Below, one piece after another: positions 10,545-22,851 of a stretch of DNA of 64,000 nucleotides (positions within the stretch are counted from its first letter, which is position 1; each line of letters opens with the position of its first letter). The stretch is from Rotaria sordida. Lineage: Eukaryota > Rotifera > Eurotatoria > Philodinida > Philodinidae. Location of the stretch: contig CAJNOL010000196.1 in the NCBI GenBank assembly GCA_905250125.1, positions 1-64,000 on the forward strand, written 5' to 3'. The position numbers and the translations under genes were made by a program. The notes under the pieces are model-generated. The model was not told the DNA's origin, searched no databases, and saw nothing but the letters and a program-made list of their open reading frames with translations.

Positions 10545-13273
10545 ATTATTCTTAAATTTTTTTGAATGTTCTAATAAAAATAAAACAAATAATGAATTTG
10601 GTCCAACTTGTAAATCTCTCATAGTAGAATTATCATGAACTAAATTACCATTGACGAAAAAATATTGATTAAATGGTGAATAATGATATGTAAGTTCAAA
10701 CTAGAAAGAATCAAAAATTTATTTTTAATCAAAAAACAAAAATCTTTTCTTTAATATACAGCTGCACGTAATTCTCGAACTGTTGTTGATGGAAAAATAT
10801 CAACAGAAATAATTCCACCATGTTGATCAACACTATATTCATCACCATCGAATTGAACAAGAATTCTATTATAAAAATAAAATCAATAACAATAAGAAAT
10901 TAAATTATTATCTTACCGAAATTTATCTTCATTTTTTAATCGTGTTACTGAGTTTCCTTGAAGTCGAATACTTTGTGAAGCAAGTTGTTTAGCCATTTGA
11001 GCAGCTTCATTAGCATTACCTTGTTGTATAGATTTACTCAAATTACAAATATTGGTAAGAATATCTAAAATCAAAAATGTTTATGAAAACTTCTTTTTTC
11101 TTGATCAGATCGTGCAATAGATTAAGAATTTAGTAATATAGTCTTGAACAATAAACTTTACAAGTCATTTTAATTTGAGATTACATAATTATATAACTAT
11201 TGTGAATTTGTATCATCGTTCATCGTATATTATATATTTGATTTTCAGAAAATATATGGAAAAGTAAATAAAATAGTTAATTTTTTTAAGCAACATGATA
11301 AATCATTGTTGTACAAGTTGATTTTTAGTAACAATAGAAGTAAAAAAAAATCTGAATCAAAATAGTAATAAAAAATATTTTTACATGATGTTAATGTAAT
11401 AAAGAATAAGGACATGTGAGCTCTACGAAAAGCATAAACTCATCGTGATATAACTTTACTCATTACGTTAGAAATGTGACTTTCAAGCGAAAAATCGTGA
11501 TACATGAATATTCTTCTGCCAGATCGAATTCATGGCTTTAGAACAAAACCATCATCTGTCCTAGAAGATATACCGTAACTTCTTCTAGGATGAATCTGCT
11601 AACATATTACAGATTGATATGAAATGGATCAATCAGTCAACATCTCTGATCAACTAGAATAATTGTTATTCATCAAAAGCCTTGCACTAGAAATGTAATC
11701 ATGACGATAATTATTAGTTAATTAACAATTGATACTTCAAGCATCATTGTTAATATTAGACAGTGTATGTTGTGTACAATAATGAGAAGAAGCTTGTCTT
11801 CAACGATATCTTACGAGGAAAATTTCCTAACTGATTAATTGCTTTTCAACCGAAAGCATGTGAATTATGTATAACCTAATGAGTTATGAATAACTCGAAA
11901 AGCTCACAAAAATTGATTTTTGAATTTCGACTTGAAGCTTTGCATAGAAACAACCCTTAACGGGAATAGTTAATTATGAAAGTATTAGATCATTTAATCT
12001 GTTTTTTTTGTCTAAAATAAGAACATCGAATTTGCGGGTATATATGACCTATATGAAAGATGCACTTTTATCATGGCTATATCTTGAGATAGGAACAACG
12101 AAAATACTTGAAACTTTCATGTCGAAATTCTAAAATTAGTTTTCTTGGTATTCCTGAGGAGATCACGGCATTCTATTTGAAAAATACTGTAAACATGCAA
12201 TATGTCAACAGCAATAAATCATAGGCCTAAACTAGAGTCCGTCAAGCCCAAAATTTTCGCATCCAAACCCAGTTTCGGGACAAACCTGACGGATTCTAGT
12301 CTGAACTTTTCTCGAGTTATTCATAACCCATTAGAGTATACATGATGCACATACTTCCGGCTTAAAAGCGATTAATCTCGTTGGAGAACTTACCTCGTTA
12401 GTAGTGATGCGTGACGATGAGTTGACATTGAACCTTTTATAATGAATACTAAAAATGCTTTTGTTGCATTGAATAAATGAGACTAACAATTATTATTCAT
12501 AAATTTCATAAGACCAAAATAAACTAATCGAAACTCATAAAGAGTTTTGATATCAATCCAATTGTATAAGTGGTTTTTATAGTATCATATTTTCTAGAGA
12601 AGATTTTAGTCTAATAAAACGATATTCTAATCTATATCCGTATGATTACAATTTACTTTTACATTGGACATAGATCAAATATATTCGATTTTATTTTTTC
12701 TGTTGATATTATCATTCTATTTTTAAATTCATTAGAGAAAATAAGAAAAAATTCTAAAGCACTTACCTTTTGGCTCACAATTTATTGGATTTGGAATGTC
12801 AGGTTTACTCATTTCATTAAAATTGATGTGAATAGAACTATCATCAACACGTTCTGGACTTGTATCTGTTAATTCAACAGATAATAATATTTCACAAACT
12901 GCACGCACTGTTTCATGAAATAAATTACGTGAATCTTCATTTAACCATAAACGATAAATTCCATTCGAATCTTTAATTTCATCAGGTTCATCATCTGATA
13001 ATCCAAATTTATATTGATCATCCTCTATTAGAAGAAGATTAAAAATTTCCTATGAAGAAAAGAAAAAAGAAAGATTTAATATAATTAAACAATAAATCAA
13101 ATAACTTTTTATACTGTTCTATTATTTTCTATATCAATTGCGTTCAATGAATAACTATTATTATCATGATAATGTAATTGAACTAATGATCGTTCAGAAT
13201 AATTACATTCTGGAATATCATCATTATTTGGTATGAATTGAATATACCCAGTACTATATCCTATAAGACTCAT
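10545..13273 (-). CDS. SHARPIN/HOIL-1L-like protein, copy B (3' end lost in gap)
   Basis: Five exons on the minus strand: 13115-13273, 12767-13049, 10917-11064, 10760-10865 and 10545-10700. All have GT/AG ends and phases 0,1,2,0, giving 284 residues still open at a GTAAGT donor before the gap. Residues 1-115 form a beta-rich N-domain (starts MSLIGYSTGYIQFIPNN) whose spacing resembles the PH-like fold of SHARPIN. Residues 148-185 hold LSKSIQQGNANEAAQMAKQL, resembling the LUBAC-tethering helices of HOIL-1L/SHARPIN. Residues 196-278 look like a ubiquitin-like domain ending in QVGPNSLFVLFLL. In animals these proteins bind HOIP and support linear ubiquitin chain formation. No RBR or zinc finger is seen. 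The 1.7 kb intron 2 holds a palindromic element. The start follows a splice acceptor (TTACAG then ATAAA-ATG). Family assignment is by eye. Confidence 0.6.
11808..12405. repeat. Palindromic element, family 1, copy 2 (intronic)
   Basis: Lies in intron 2 of copy B. The arms at about 11809-11910 and 12290-12405 are inverted copies with the TGAGTTATGAATAACTCGA landmark and its complement. A small nested hairpin (about 12228-12302, TAGAGTCCGTCAAGC against ACGGATTCTAGT) sits near the right arm and may be a second insertion. Confidence 0.65.
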
Positions 13274-13399
13274 TTTATCTGTAATCATAAAAGAAATTTA
13301 TAAGTTTATTTTAAAACAGCTTTCTAATATTACAATTAAATATTTTTGAAATGAAGTTCAGTTTAAAAAAAAAATTTTTAATTTTGCAATATTTGATTA

Positions 13400-16300
13400 C
13401 TATTTTTTAATTAAAAATAAAACAAATAGTGAACCATTTTTAACTTTTAAATCATTCATTGTTGATTCTGCATGAGCTAAATGACCATTAACAAAAAAAT
13501 ATTGATTTGCCAATGGAAATTTAAGTGTGTATTCAAACTATTAATAGAATAAAATAAAGAAAGAGAGTCATTAAGCGATGTAATCGATCTTCTCTCGGAA
13601 TTCAACTTATTATTTCTCCAATAGACAATTTGAACGTTAGAAATCAATTACTGTTAAAATTCGATAGTTAGACATCAATCTGGCTGAGTGCGACTTACTC
13701 AAAACTCGGTATTATCGATCTCCAATATATTAAATGAAAGTTCTTTTGTTACTCTATTGAATAGGTATAGAACTCTTTTCCTTTTACTTTTAGATGACAT
13801 TTTTCGCTTGTATGTACAATATGTGGACATCTATGAGAAAACTCTCTCACTATTGGGTTGTGAAAACTAAGATTTACATTGAATTATATATCATTAGATA
13901 GACTTTTGAAAGCTCTACAAAATGATAATATTACGTTGAGCTTAACTTGTGACTAAGACGATTCAGTCGACTGCACAATGTTCATAAGTAGAGGTGTAAT
14001 CAGTACGGCTAAGCCGCCGCAGAAGGACTTATAAATATTAGTCGGCATCACCGCTATAAAAAAAAATTGAAGCAATTATAGCCGTCGCCGTTCGATCCTT
14101 CGGCTTATACCTCTATTCATAAGTACCAAAAGTTGCTCCTTTTGACTGAATTTCGATCAGAATAATCAGGCTTTCTATCCAAACATATGATATATTTGAA
14201 ATCCGCATAAAAGACTTGGTCGATCTATTTGTGTTAGAAAATCCTCTGACAACTTTTATTTTCTTCTAAAAATTCAGTAGTGATTCCCTCATGATTATAT
14301 CGAAAAATAGAGTTAGTCAAAATATTGTTTTTATTATTTATTCATCTGTCATTTTGGATTTTCCGAGATCTTTAAAAATTTAGAAGTTACTTTTCACAGT
14401 CAAACTGACGTTTTGACTGACTTTATTTTTCGACGTAGCTCCGAGGGGGACTGCAACTGAGTTTTTGGAAAAAAGTAAAAGTCGTCAGAAGATTTTGTAA
14501 CACATACAGATTGACTCAGTTTTTTATGCCGATTCGAAATATATCATTTATTTTGATAGAAAACCTGATTATTTTAACTATAACCGATTAAATATTAGTC
14601 AAAGATGGCAATTTTTGATGCTCATGTACATTGAGCATGTGACTGAATTGTCTCGGCCACAAATTAAACTCAACGTAATAGTATCATTTTGTAGAGCTTT
14701 GAAAGCTCGATAGTAAGGAAGTTCTGTCATAGATGTCCACATATTGTGCATACAAGCGAACAATGTCTTCTAAAAGTAACAAGAAAAGAACCCTATTTTG
14801 TCATATTCCTATATGCTATTCGATGAAGTAAAGAAAAAACTTTCATTCAATATATAGGAGATCGATAATACCGAGTTTTGAGTCAGCCACACGCAGCTAG
14901 ATTGAGATCTAACTGTCTAATTCGAATGGCAATTGACTTCTACCATTTGAATTCACTATTGGAGAAATAATAAACTCGATTGCAAGATGGAGGTTGATTA
15001 TATCACTTAGTGATTTCTCTCCTTTTATTTGTTTACTTACAAATGCTCGTAATTCATGAACTGTGGTTGATGGATAAACATCGACATCAAAAAATTTGTT
15101 TAAATCTGTTATGTCTGAATCAAAACCATCAATTTTAATTCGAATTCTATATTATGAAACAGGACTCAAAACGAAGAAGAATAAAAATGAATATTTGCAT
15201 ACGGAAATGTTTGTTCATCTAATGGTTCTTTTAAATGTTTAACTTGAAGTTGAACACCGCTCTTTATTAATTTCTTAATCAATTCATCAGCTTTATTAGC
15301 TTCACCGTGTTGAATATATTCACTCAAATTGTGAATTTCGACGAAAATAGCTACAACATCAAATAAGAAAATGACTATGAAGATTTAAACTATTCTTTCA
15401 TCGGGTGAGATATTAGTTCTTATATTCGAGAGTTTTTTTCTAATTTTAACATTAAACTTTGTGTCATATTTTTCTATTAAGCTCATCCTTTCAAAAAAGT
15501 CAATTTTCGTCATAAAAATTGAGAGATGTTTGTTTTTCTTCCTGCTTATACACTTCTAAATGCGCATTCCAGAATTTTCGAAAGAGTTGCATTGTAACCA
15601 ATTGTTTTCCTTCTTTGTTTGAAAGAACACGTAAAGCTGCAATGCTTGTTTTTTTTTTGAATTTAGCTTTTTTGTTATTATTATATAAAAAAGCACTTCT
15701 ATAAATAGATGACAATTTTTCGAAATATCGAACTTATCATCCTTTTTCTTTGCATGGAAAGTAAGAAGTAAAAAAAAACCAAAGGATGCTACAGTCTGAC
15801 ATACTCTTATAAATAAAAAAATAATAATAAATCTATAGAATGACAGCTCACAGAGTGTTTTGAGTTGTCCAATGAACTCTTTTTGATTCCTGTTTATTTC
15901 TCGAAAACATCATGATATAGGGTTGAAATTTTTAGTAAAGCCCCTTCAGTGTAGCCGCAATATAGTCTCAAAATTTTCATGTAATTTGAATGTATTTGAC
16001 CCACGATCGATTTTTGAGAAACAAAAATCAATTCCATTAGGAAACATTTCATTTGCAGATGGTGACCGGGGCATTTGGATTCAAACAGCGTGTACAGGCC
16101 ATAGATGATAAACTCAATGGAAGATTTCTTAAGAAAGAAACCAACACACAAAAAGAATTTTTTCTTGTGCATAGGAAAAATAAGATCATCGTCAATTAAA
16201 GATTAGTACTATTCCGTCTATATTTTATACACACTAATAACTAAAATAAAAAGATCTAACTTTTTTCGTTGACATTGGTTCTTGTGTCCGATAATCCAGT

Positions 16301-16733
16301 TGATGTTTTGTTCTCAGATGATCTACCTGAATCGACATCTGCTGATTGTTGGTTCTTACTCTCCAATAGCTCGAAACATTGGCGTAGTGCTTTGTGAAAC
16401 TGAGTACGTGCGTGCTGGTTTAAAGATACATAATAAGTGCCATCATTATGACGAATTTCATCTCGCTGATTAGGTGAATGTGCAAATTTGTAGAAATCAG
16501 AGTTTTTAAATTGAAAATCGAAGATTTTCTACAAGACAATATTTAATTAATCATTATATTCAACAATTTTATACTTCTTTCTTATTATCTAGATCACATG
16601 CTCGCAATGAATAACCACCAATATCCAATTGAAGTACTTCGATCAGTGATCTCTGTGAATAATTCAGTGAAGGACTCTGTTTATTATTCGGTACGAATTT
16701 AATAGTACCAGTACCATATCCTACACTAGTCAT
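13400..16733 (-). CDS. SHARPIN/HOIL-1L-like protein, copy A (complete)
   Basis: Five exons on the minus strand: 16575-16733, 16261-16528, 15203-15350, 15041-15146 and 13400-13537 (stop TAG 13400-13402). All have GT/AG introns and join in frame to 272 residues. Intron phases 0,1,2,0 and exon lengths 159, 148 and 106 are identical to copy B, so they are tandem duplicates. The N-domain (1-110) starts MTSVGYGTGTIKFVPNN and holds NQHARTQFHKALRQCFELLE, like a PH-type C-terminal helix. Residues 148-185 carry the tethering-like helices (LSEYIQHGEANKADELIKKL). Residues 192-272 are ubiquitin-like (FFVNGHLAHAESTMNDLKV, then SLFVLFLIKK-stop). Probable role: adaptor of a linear-ubiquitin ligase, inferred from architecture only. 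The 1.5 kb intron 4 holds a palindromic element with a nested hAT MITE. An acceptor (TTTTAG) lies five bases before the ATG. NZF and RBR domains are absent. Confidence 0.65.
13580..15000. repeat. Large inverted-repeat element in intron 4 of copy A
   Basis: The left arm (about 13580-13975) and right arm (about 14630-15000) are inverted copies at moderate divergence. Landmarks are ATTATCGATCTCCAATATAT and its complement near 14850, and GTGGACATCTATGAG and its complement near 14730. The loop of about 650 bp holds a nested hAT-type MITE plus inverted inner blocks. No transposase frame was seen. It probably moved as a non-autonomous foldback element. Confidence 0.7.
13989..14115. mobile_element. 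hAT-type MITE, 127 bp, with 8-bp target duplication
   Basis: The element begins TAGAGGTGTAA and ends TTATACCTCTA, an inverted repeat of the YAGRGGTG type usual for hAT transposons. It is flanked on both sides by the same eight bases TTCATAAG (13981-13988 and 14116-14123), the duplication length expected for hAT. It is internally GC-richer (GGCTAAGCCGCCGC) and non-coding. Confidence 0.85.
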
Positions 16734-17229
16734 TTTATCTAAAATGGAAAATCTAATTTATTTGCCAATGATTTTATATTCTCTCTCACAATAATTTATC
16801 ATCAATATGTTTTAATTTTATCAAAAAACCTATTCAAAAATAAATACAAAGAAAAATAATTTCTTTCGTTTCATTGTTAAATTATGAATAAAAAAAAATT
16901 ACATCAAGATAAATATTTAAATCATTTATCGATGCATTTTCATCAACTAAAAAGTTCATGACTGAAAAAAAAAAGAAAACATTGAATTGAGAATGGAAAT
17001 TTATCAATATATTTGAAATATTGATAGAAGAAAATATTCAGATTAGATGAAAAAAAATATACATTTATTTTTTTTTACAATAGTTCATAGTAGTTCCTGT
17101 ATGGTCGTTGATTCATAAATATGTATAACAATTGTTTTCTATCGTTCATTTATTATCATTCATTCTGACTCGAATATTATTTATTTACAACACTAAATAC
17201 AAAAGAGAAAAGGAATTATGCTTGGGAAA
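16734..17229. other. Gene-free stretch
   Basis: AT-rich 5' side of copy A. No other gene seen. The segment just upstream of the ATG could be a 5' UTR intron or trans-spliced outron. Confidence 0.45.
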
Positions 17230-19865
17230 CAAGTCAAGCTCTCCTCCACGTAGTGTTTCCTGAATAACGCTAAAGAGCCTCTACAAATCTCTCATGATGA
17301 ATACAACAAAAAATATTCGTACCTCGTCTGGAAGTGGGATACCGGGGCATGTCCCTGGAATCAGACCTAGGGGCAGAGCTCATATGCGAGCGTCTGGTAG
17401 TCGATCGATCACTGGTACCCATAGATTGACCGAGATCAACTCGAAAAAGTTACGGGGATCAACTATTCAACATTAAGAAACGACTAGCGATAGTTTCGCC
17501 AACTGTCCTAGGAAACGTGAGAGGCTGGCACAATGCCTAAACGGCACGTTCAGTATACCCAAACATCGTAATCGTCCACATCAATGCAAAATGAATATTG
17601 GCACATGGAATATAACATCAATCATTGCCAAGGAAGTTGAATTAACCGAAGAAGCGAAAAAATATCAACTAGATATATTTGGAAATTCATCAACGAAACG
17701 AAAAGGCAAAGGAACGTTTATTCTGAACAATGGATGGCAGTACCGTCCTGTATTGAAAACCAATCAATGAAAGAGTCGCCCTTATAAAACTCCAATTAAA
17801 GAAAACAAAATTAACAATTATTCAAGTGTATGCACCAAATATTGAAACAGATTACGAGACATTTCTTGATATGGTTCTTGCAGCTATGGAAAGTGTCTCG
17901 AAAACAGATTCGTTATTATTAATTGGAGATCTCAATGCACATGTTGGAAACGACTCGCAAACATGGAACGGTGTTATTAGACGAAATGGTGACAGAGGTC
18001 TGAATAACCAAGGATGACAACTGCTGAATTTCTGTGCAAGCGGTTGTTCATCAATAATGAACACATTTTTCTAGAACAAGAACATCCACAAATATACATG
18101 GTATAAGACGGGAAATTCAATGGCACAACGTTCACTGATCGACTTCATCATTGTATCTGGCAGTTTACGACGTGCAGTGAGGGATGTGCGAGTCAAACGT
18201 AGTGCAGAACTCGCAACGAACCATCACCGCGTTGTTTCTATTTTAGAATTATCATCGAATGATCCAATACGAAAAATTAAACCGAAGAAAAATTTCAGAA
18301 TAAGATAGGAAGCATTAGCTGATGAAGAAACCAGTCGAAGCTTTGCAAAAATAGTCGATCAACGATACTCTTAGCTACCATCAACGGAGGTCGACGTCGA
18401 ACCAGAATGAAATTTGTTTAAAATAGCACTAGTAGACGCTGCAACCACTACATGTGGAATGAAGCATGTCGGAATTCAATAAGAACAGAAGAAAACAGCA
18501 TATCATAAATGGATACAACAACAAACAACTGAAAACTGGCAGAACTATAAATAGATACGAGATAAAGCGAAGAAACTGATGTATGAAGCAAAAGCGAAGT
18601 CATGGGAAAATTTTGGCCATCAATTAAAACATAACCACCACTCAGCTAACAAATTATTCTGGCAAACCATTCGACGACTTCATAAAGGTGGACCAAAACC
18701 AATTCATTCGGTGAAAGACACATCAGGTCAGCTTCTGAAACGAGAAGAAGATATTTCAAATCGGTGGAAAGAATACTTCGCAGAATTATACAACCCAACA
18801 TCAGGACAACATACTAAATCAAGTGAATCAAATCGACAACAAATCTAATGATATATCTACAAGCGAAGTCACAACAACCATCAAATCACTTAAATCCGGT
18901 AAAGCGGCGAGAGCAGATGAAATTAGACCAGAGATCTTAAAATCTCTCAATTCTGGTAGTATACATTGGCTTACTCGAACCTATCGTGCGGTTTGGAAAA
19001 CTGGCAAAGCCTCAGTGACATGGAAGATTAGGATTGTGGTTCCAATCTTCAAGAAAGGAGACCAGCAAGAATGCCCAAATTACAGAAGAATCACTCTGCT
19101 AAGCCTTTCTGGAAAAGTCTTCACTAGAATAATCGAACGAAGATGTCGAGATATCGTTGAGCCACACATCCAAGAAACACAATGTGGCTTCCGCGCAGGA
19201 AGAGAAACAACTGATCAAATATTCACATTACAACAAATATTGGAAAAGTCATAGGAATTCGCCAAACCAATTCACACATTATTAATCGACGTGGGAAAAG
19301 CTTACGATCAAGTGCCACGTGAAATGCTTTGGAAAGTATTAAAGGAATACGGAATTCAAGGTCGACTATTATCAGCAATTCAATCTTTATACAATAGGTG
19401 CAAAAGCTACATCCGAATAAATGGTAGCAAATCAGGATATTTCCAGGTGTAAGTTGGACTCCGATAAGGATGTGTATTATCTCCATTATTATTTATCATA
19501 TTTATGGACAAGTTATCTCGAACAAGTATCAGGATTGGTGATGTCAATGTGGACTCTCTTCTCTTTGCTGACGATATTGTTCGTCTTGCAGCGTCAGCAA
19601 CTAACCTGCAAAGTGCTCTCAATCGATTTCAAGCGGTATGCTCAGTTTATGGTATGAAGATCAGTGTGAAGAAAACGGAACTAATGGTGACTTCAAGAGA
19701 ATCCAATCAATGTAACCTCATTTGAATAACAACCTGGTAAACCAGGTGAACAATTTCAAGTATCTAGATGTTCAATTCTTGGATGATGGAAAACAAAATG
19801 GTGAAATAGATAGACGAATCGGTGCGGCAAGTGGAGTCTTACTCTCATTATACCGGTCAGGACTG
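17230..19865 (+). mobile_element. Degenerate non-LTR retrotransposon (LINE), endonuclease plus RT
   Basis: The apurinic-type endonuclease begins at 17591 (MNIGTWNITSI) and keeps LLIGDLNAHVGND near 17917-17955, SLIDFIIVS near 18130 and NHHRVVSIL near 18218. The reverse transcriptase follows, with SGKVFTRIIERR, GFRAGRETTDQIF, LLIDVGKAYDQVP (motif A), GCVLSPLLF (motif B) and LLFADDIV (motif C, FADD) near 19559-19582. In-frame stops (18015 TGA, 19252 TAG, 19450 TAA, 19465 TAA) and frame changes near 17750 and 18830 show it is dead. It stops at about 19865, soon after the RT palm, so its 3' part is missing. The 17230-17590 segment is GC-richer and probably the element's 5' UTR. The sequence resembles the RTE/BovB-like endonuclease-RT proteins, but I am not certain of the clade. 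Confidence 0.88.
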
Positions 19866-20815
19866 TAAATGGTCATGAGCGGAACCAATGGTTTTTAGTT
19901 TTGGTTTCACGCTTAGTAATACATGTGTACTAGCGAAAAATGCAATGTCATTTTCGAGCAATGTCAATGAGCTCGAGACATCTTGCACGACTCACATGAT
20001 CTCTAATATCCTCTATCTTGGAGATTCATTACTTTTTTAAATTCACTAATACTTCATCTATTTTGCACGTTTATATGTTTGACAACTCTATTGTTTACGA
20101 AAAAGAGTATTAATTTTACTATCAAAATTATAACAGAAAATATTGAAATGATCGTTACTCAATAATGTTCGCATAAACTTTTAGAATACATGAATCATGA
20201 AAATATGATATTTTATTGAAATATTACACGACTATCAAAGATATTACTCCCAATGAAAAAGTGTTGTCCATATCTAATTGTAACATCTACAAAGCAAAAG
20301 TCAGTCATGAATTGCAGTGGTTTTAAGATTTTGTTTTTTATTCTTTTTGATTAATTAAAAGTTTAAATTTCAAAGAAGAAGGAATACTCTTGTGACACAC
20401 GGTCTAAAAGAAGAGCGGAAGTATAGGCGTAGAAATTTGGATCCACGCCCTCCTCCTACAGACCGAAGAGAGTATTTTGGACAATTTTCTCCTTGAAGGT
20501 GCAAATAACATCTACGTCGTATTTCACATATTAGTTCCACACAGATTGCGCTGACAGTTCTTTTTAAAATAATTCTCATACTCGACATCTATTTTAGCTT
20601 TAATATCAAAATTTAAGCGCTACTTCTCAAAAAATTCAAATTTGTTTTTTCTTCTTCTGCATAGATATATGATGGAACATTATGAAATTTTTTTATTTAT
20701 TAATATAACTAAAAATGACACTAACGGAACTCGATCAGAGTTATTTATTCTATAAACGTTATTATGAATTGAATAAAGAAAATGTGCTTGTATCATTGAG
20801 AATTAATAGTTTTGC
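19866..20815. other. Gene-free stretch with a dispersed repeat block
   Basis: No gene seen. A block at about 20505-20710 (GATTGCGCTGACAG...TTTTTAAAATAATTCT) resembles 37090-37200 (GATTACGCTAAAAG...TTTTTTAAATATACGT), so it is likely an old dispersed repeat. Confidence 0.4.
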
Positions 20816-20819
20816 AATA

Positions 20820-21285
20820 TTCTAACGGGTAATCGAAAAGTCTTTAGATAAGATGTTTGTTTACTTTTGACATATTTCCATAGAATCAAAAGTTATAATA
20901 GAAATTTTGTGTTAATTTTTGTTCAAGAGTAGTAAAATAATCTTTGAAAAGTCCAAAAAATTAGTTTGGATTCGATACTAAAGGAGCTCTTGAAAACTGC
21001 TTGAGTAAAGGTTATTCAATATCACATTTTGTAGAGAAGTGTCCACTTTACAAAACAATCGAATCCGACGATTTTTCGCATGTTCGAAAAGGAACTTATA
21101 TGGTAAATAAAAACCTATTGGCTAATCATTAAAAATAAGTTTTCAGATTTTTCACAAAATTCATCATTACTGTCGAACAAAAAACTGAGACAAAATTTCT
21201 ATCATACCTTTTGCCTCCTCGGAAATATATCAAAAGTAAACAACCATCTTGTCTAAAAAACTTTTCAATCATCCATTATTTCTTC
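20820..21285. repeat. Inverted-repeat element
   Basis: The left arm (about 20835-20990) and right arm (about 21120-21275) are inverted. Landmarks are TTTGTTTACTTTTGA and its complement near 21235, and ATAGAAATTTTGT and its complement near 21195. No ORF; MITE-like. Confidence 0.65.
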
Positions 21286-21559
21286 GCTAAGGTAAAATAT
21301 TTTTTGAATTTTCTCTTAGAACCTTAATGAGAACAATAATTATTTGTCCATTAAAGTCGGTAAATTTCTAATCGGTAAAAACCAATTTTTTTTTCAAACA
21401 TGTTTTAATAATTAAAGTACATAGTCTTCACTTTCACAATCAAAATGTGAGCACGAAAGTCTTACCACATTATTTTGAAAATGATGTTTGCCTTGATTGT
21501 TCACAGAATGAAGGTTCTGAATTTTTTCTTACAGCACACATAGTCAATTTGTTTTTGAG

Positions 21560-21835
21560 AAACTTTCTTAAATCTCTATCGCTATAGTTCAATAGCTCGA
21601 AACATACACGTAATGTTTGATGAAATAGAACACATGATAGTATATTTAATCATAAACAATAAATTCCATCTGGATGGTTCACTCAGGATTCAAATCTTAT
21701 ATAAATCAAGTTTTTTGTAAATTAAGAATTTTCGACATCAAGTAATGCATAATTACCATAGTGCAATCAATAATCTATCTGGATAAGAACGTCGAGTATT
21801 TTGTTTATTAATTAATAGAAAATAAATACAAGACA
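21560..21835 (-). pseudogene. Relic of a SHARPIN-like family gene (copy D)
   Basis: Read on the minus strand, 21600-21690 encodes a decayed match to exon 2 of copy A: DGIYCL-stop-LN, then LFHQTLRVCFELLN, against DGTYYVSLN and QFHKALRQCFELLE. The stretch 21695-21800 resembles the end of exon 1 running directly into the start of exon 2 without the intron present in copies A and B. Several in-frame stops show it is dead. No convincing exons 3-5 were found downstream. Intron absence suggests a retrocopy, possibly made by a LINE such as the one 2 kb away, though decay makes this uncertain. Confidence 0.6.
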
Positions 21836-22131
21836 TTTTTCAAATTTGAAGACTCATTTCATTTGAATAGAATATTTGTAGAAGGTAGAATACATATGAC
21901 TCATCAATATTATTTCAGGGATTTTTCCAAGTATGATTTTTTAATTTGAAAAAATTTTTGAACTTATGAAAAATATTTGTAGAATATGATCTAAACAGTT
22001 AATTTTCAATTTGACATAGAGGACCAATATTATTTTCTTATTGGTTAGAATACCAATGTTTGATCATGTTCTGTGAATGTATGAATGTATGTATATCTTT
22101 TTTTTAAATATTCATATAAACGAACAAAAAA

Positions 22132-22652
22132 ATGTCTTCACATCTTTGGCCAACTATTGAAACATCAAAAGTGAATTCATTATGGTTTCGACCATTACAA
22201 CCTGGTAGAAAATAATGTTGCTTATGTTAATTTCTAATTAATCGAGTATTCTTTTTTTTTTTGCCAGTACGAGAAGAATTTAGTTTAGCTAAATTTGAAG
22301 AATTACTTGAACAAGAACGACGACATAACATTGAAAAAGGTATCTTTTTCTTTTTTATTTGTTCTTAATTGTAATTTATTTGGTAAAAATAAATTTTAAT
22401 TAAGGTGTAAATTTACCATTTCATGGAAGAACAGAAATGGATAATACTGATGTAAGAATTTTTATTATAACAGATCAAAAAAAAAAGTGTAAGACACCGT
22501 GTTTTTTTTTCCTTCTCTAGGATGATGAAGATGCTGATGAAGCTGAAGAAGAAAGTGAAGGTGGTGAACCAGATGATGAAATGGATGCACAACACGGTCC
22601 AGGATCACCTGGAAATACAATCGGAACTGGAGCAACACCACATGATGCTTAA
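22132..22652 (+). CDS. ANAPC15: Anaphase-promoting complex subunit 15
   Basis: Four exons (22132-22204, 22268-22339, 22405-22451, 22521-22652) with GT/AG introns of 63-69 bp join in frame to 107 residues. The N-terminal half has SLWFRPLQP, then EEFSLAKFEELLEQERRHN and GVNLPFHGR, matching the APC15 pattern of ...TLWF...EE..L...EQ.H..W...I..K...L.PIGK. The C-terminal half is the acidic tail typical of the family (DDDEDADEAEEESEGG). In the APC/C, APC15 helps turnover of the mitotic checkpoint complex and of Cdc20. Length (human 121) fits. It is the first gene of a plus-strand train: the next coding region starts 199 bp downstream, and AATAAA lies near 22699. Confidence 0.78.
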
Positions 22653-22851
22653 ATATTCATATAAATATGTATTTTTTTACTAAGATATTTTGTAGATAAA
22701 TAAACTTTCTTTTCTTTATTACTTTTAAAGTAAAATAATAGTGTTTATACATATATTTTCAGATATGGCATCAAAATTTCGGTAGAAAATAGAAAATAAA
22801 ACATTGATTTCTTTTATTTCTTTTATTTCTATAAGTAATGTTCCAGTAAAA

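Noticed and set aside
15500..16172. Several overlapping frames in intron 2 of gene A
   Set aside because: Frames on both strands without domains, located inside an intron defined by good splice sites.
17294..17476. 60-residue Arg/Gly/Ser-rich frame before the LINE endonuclease
   Set aside because: It lies in the likely 5' UTR of the LINE and has no ORF1 features such as a coiled coil or zinc knuckle.
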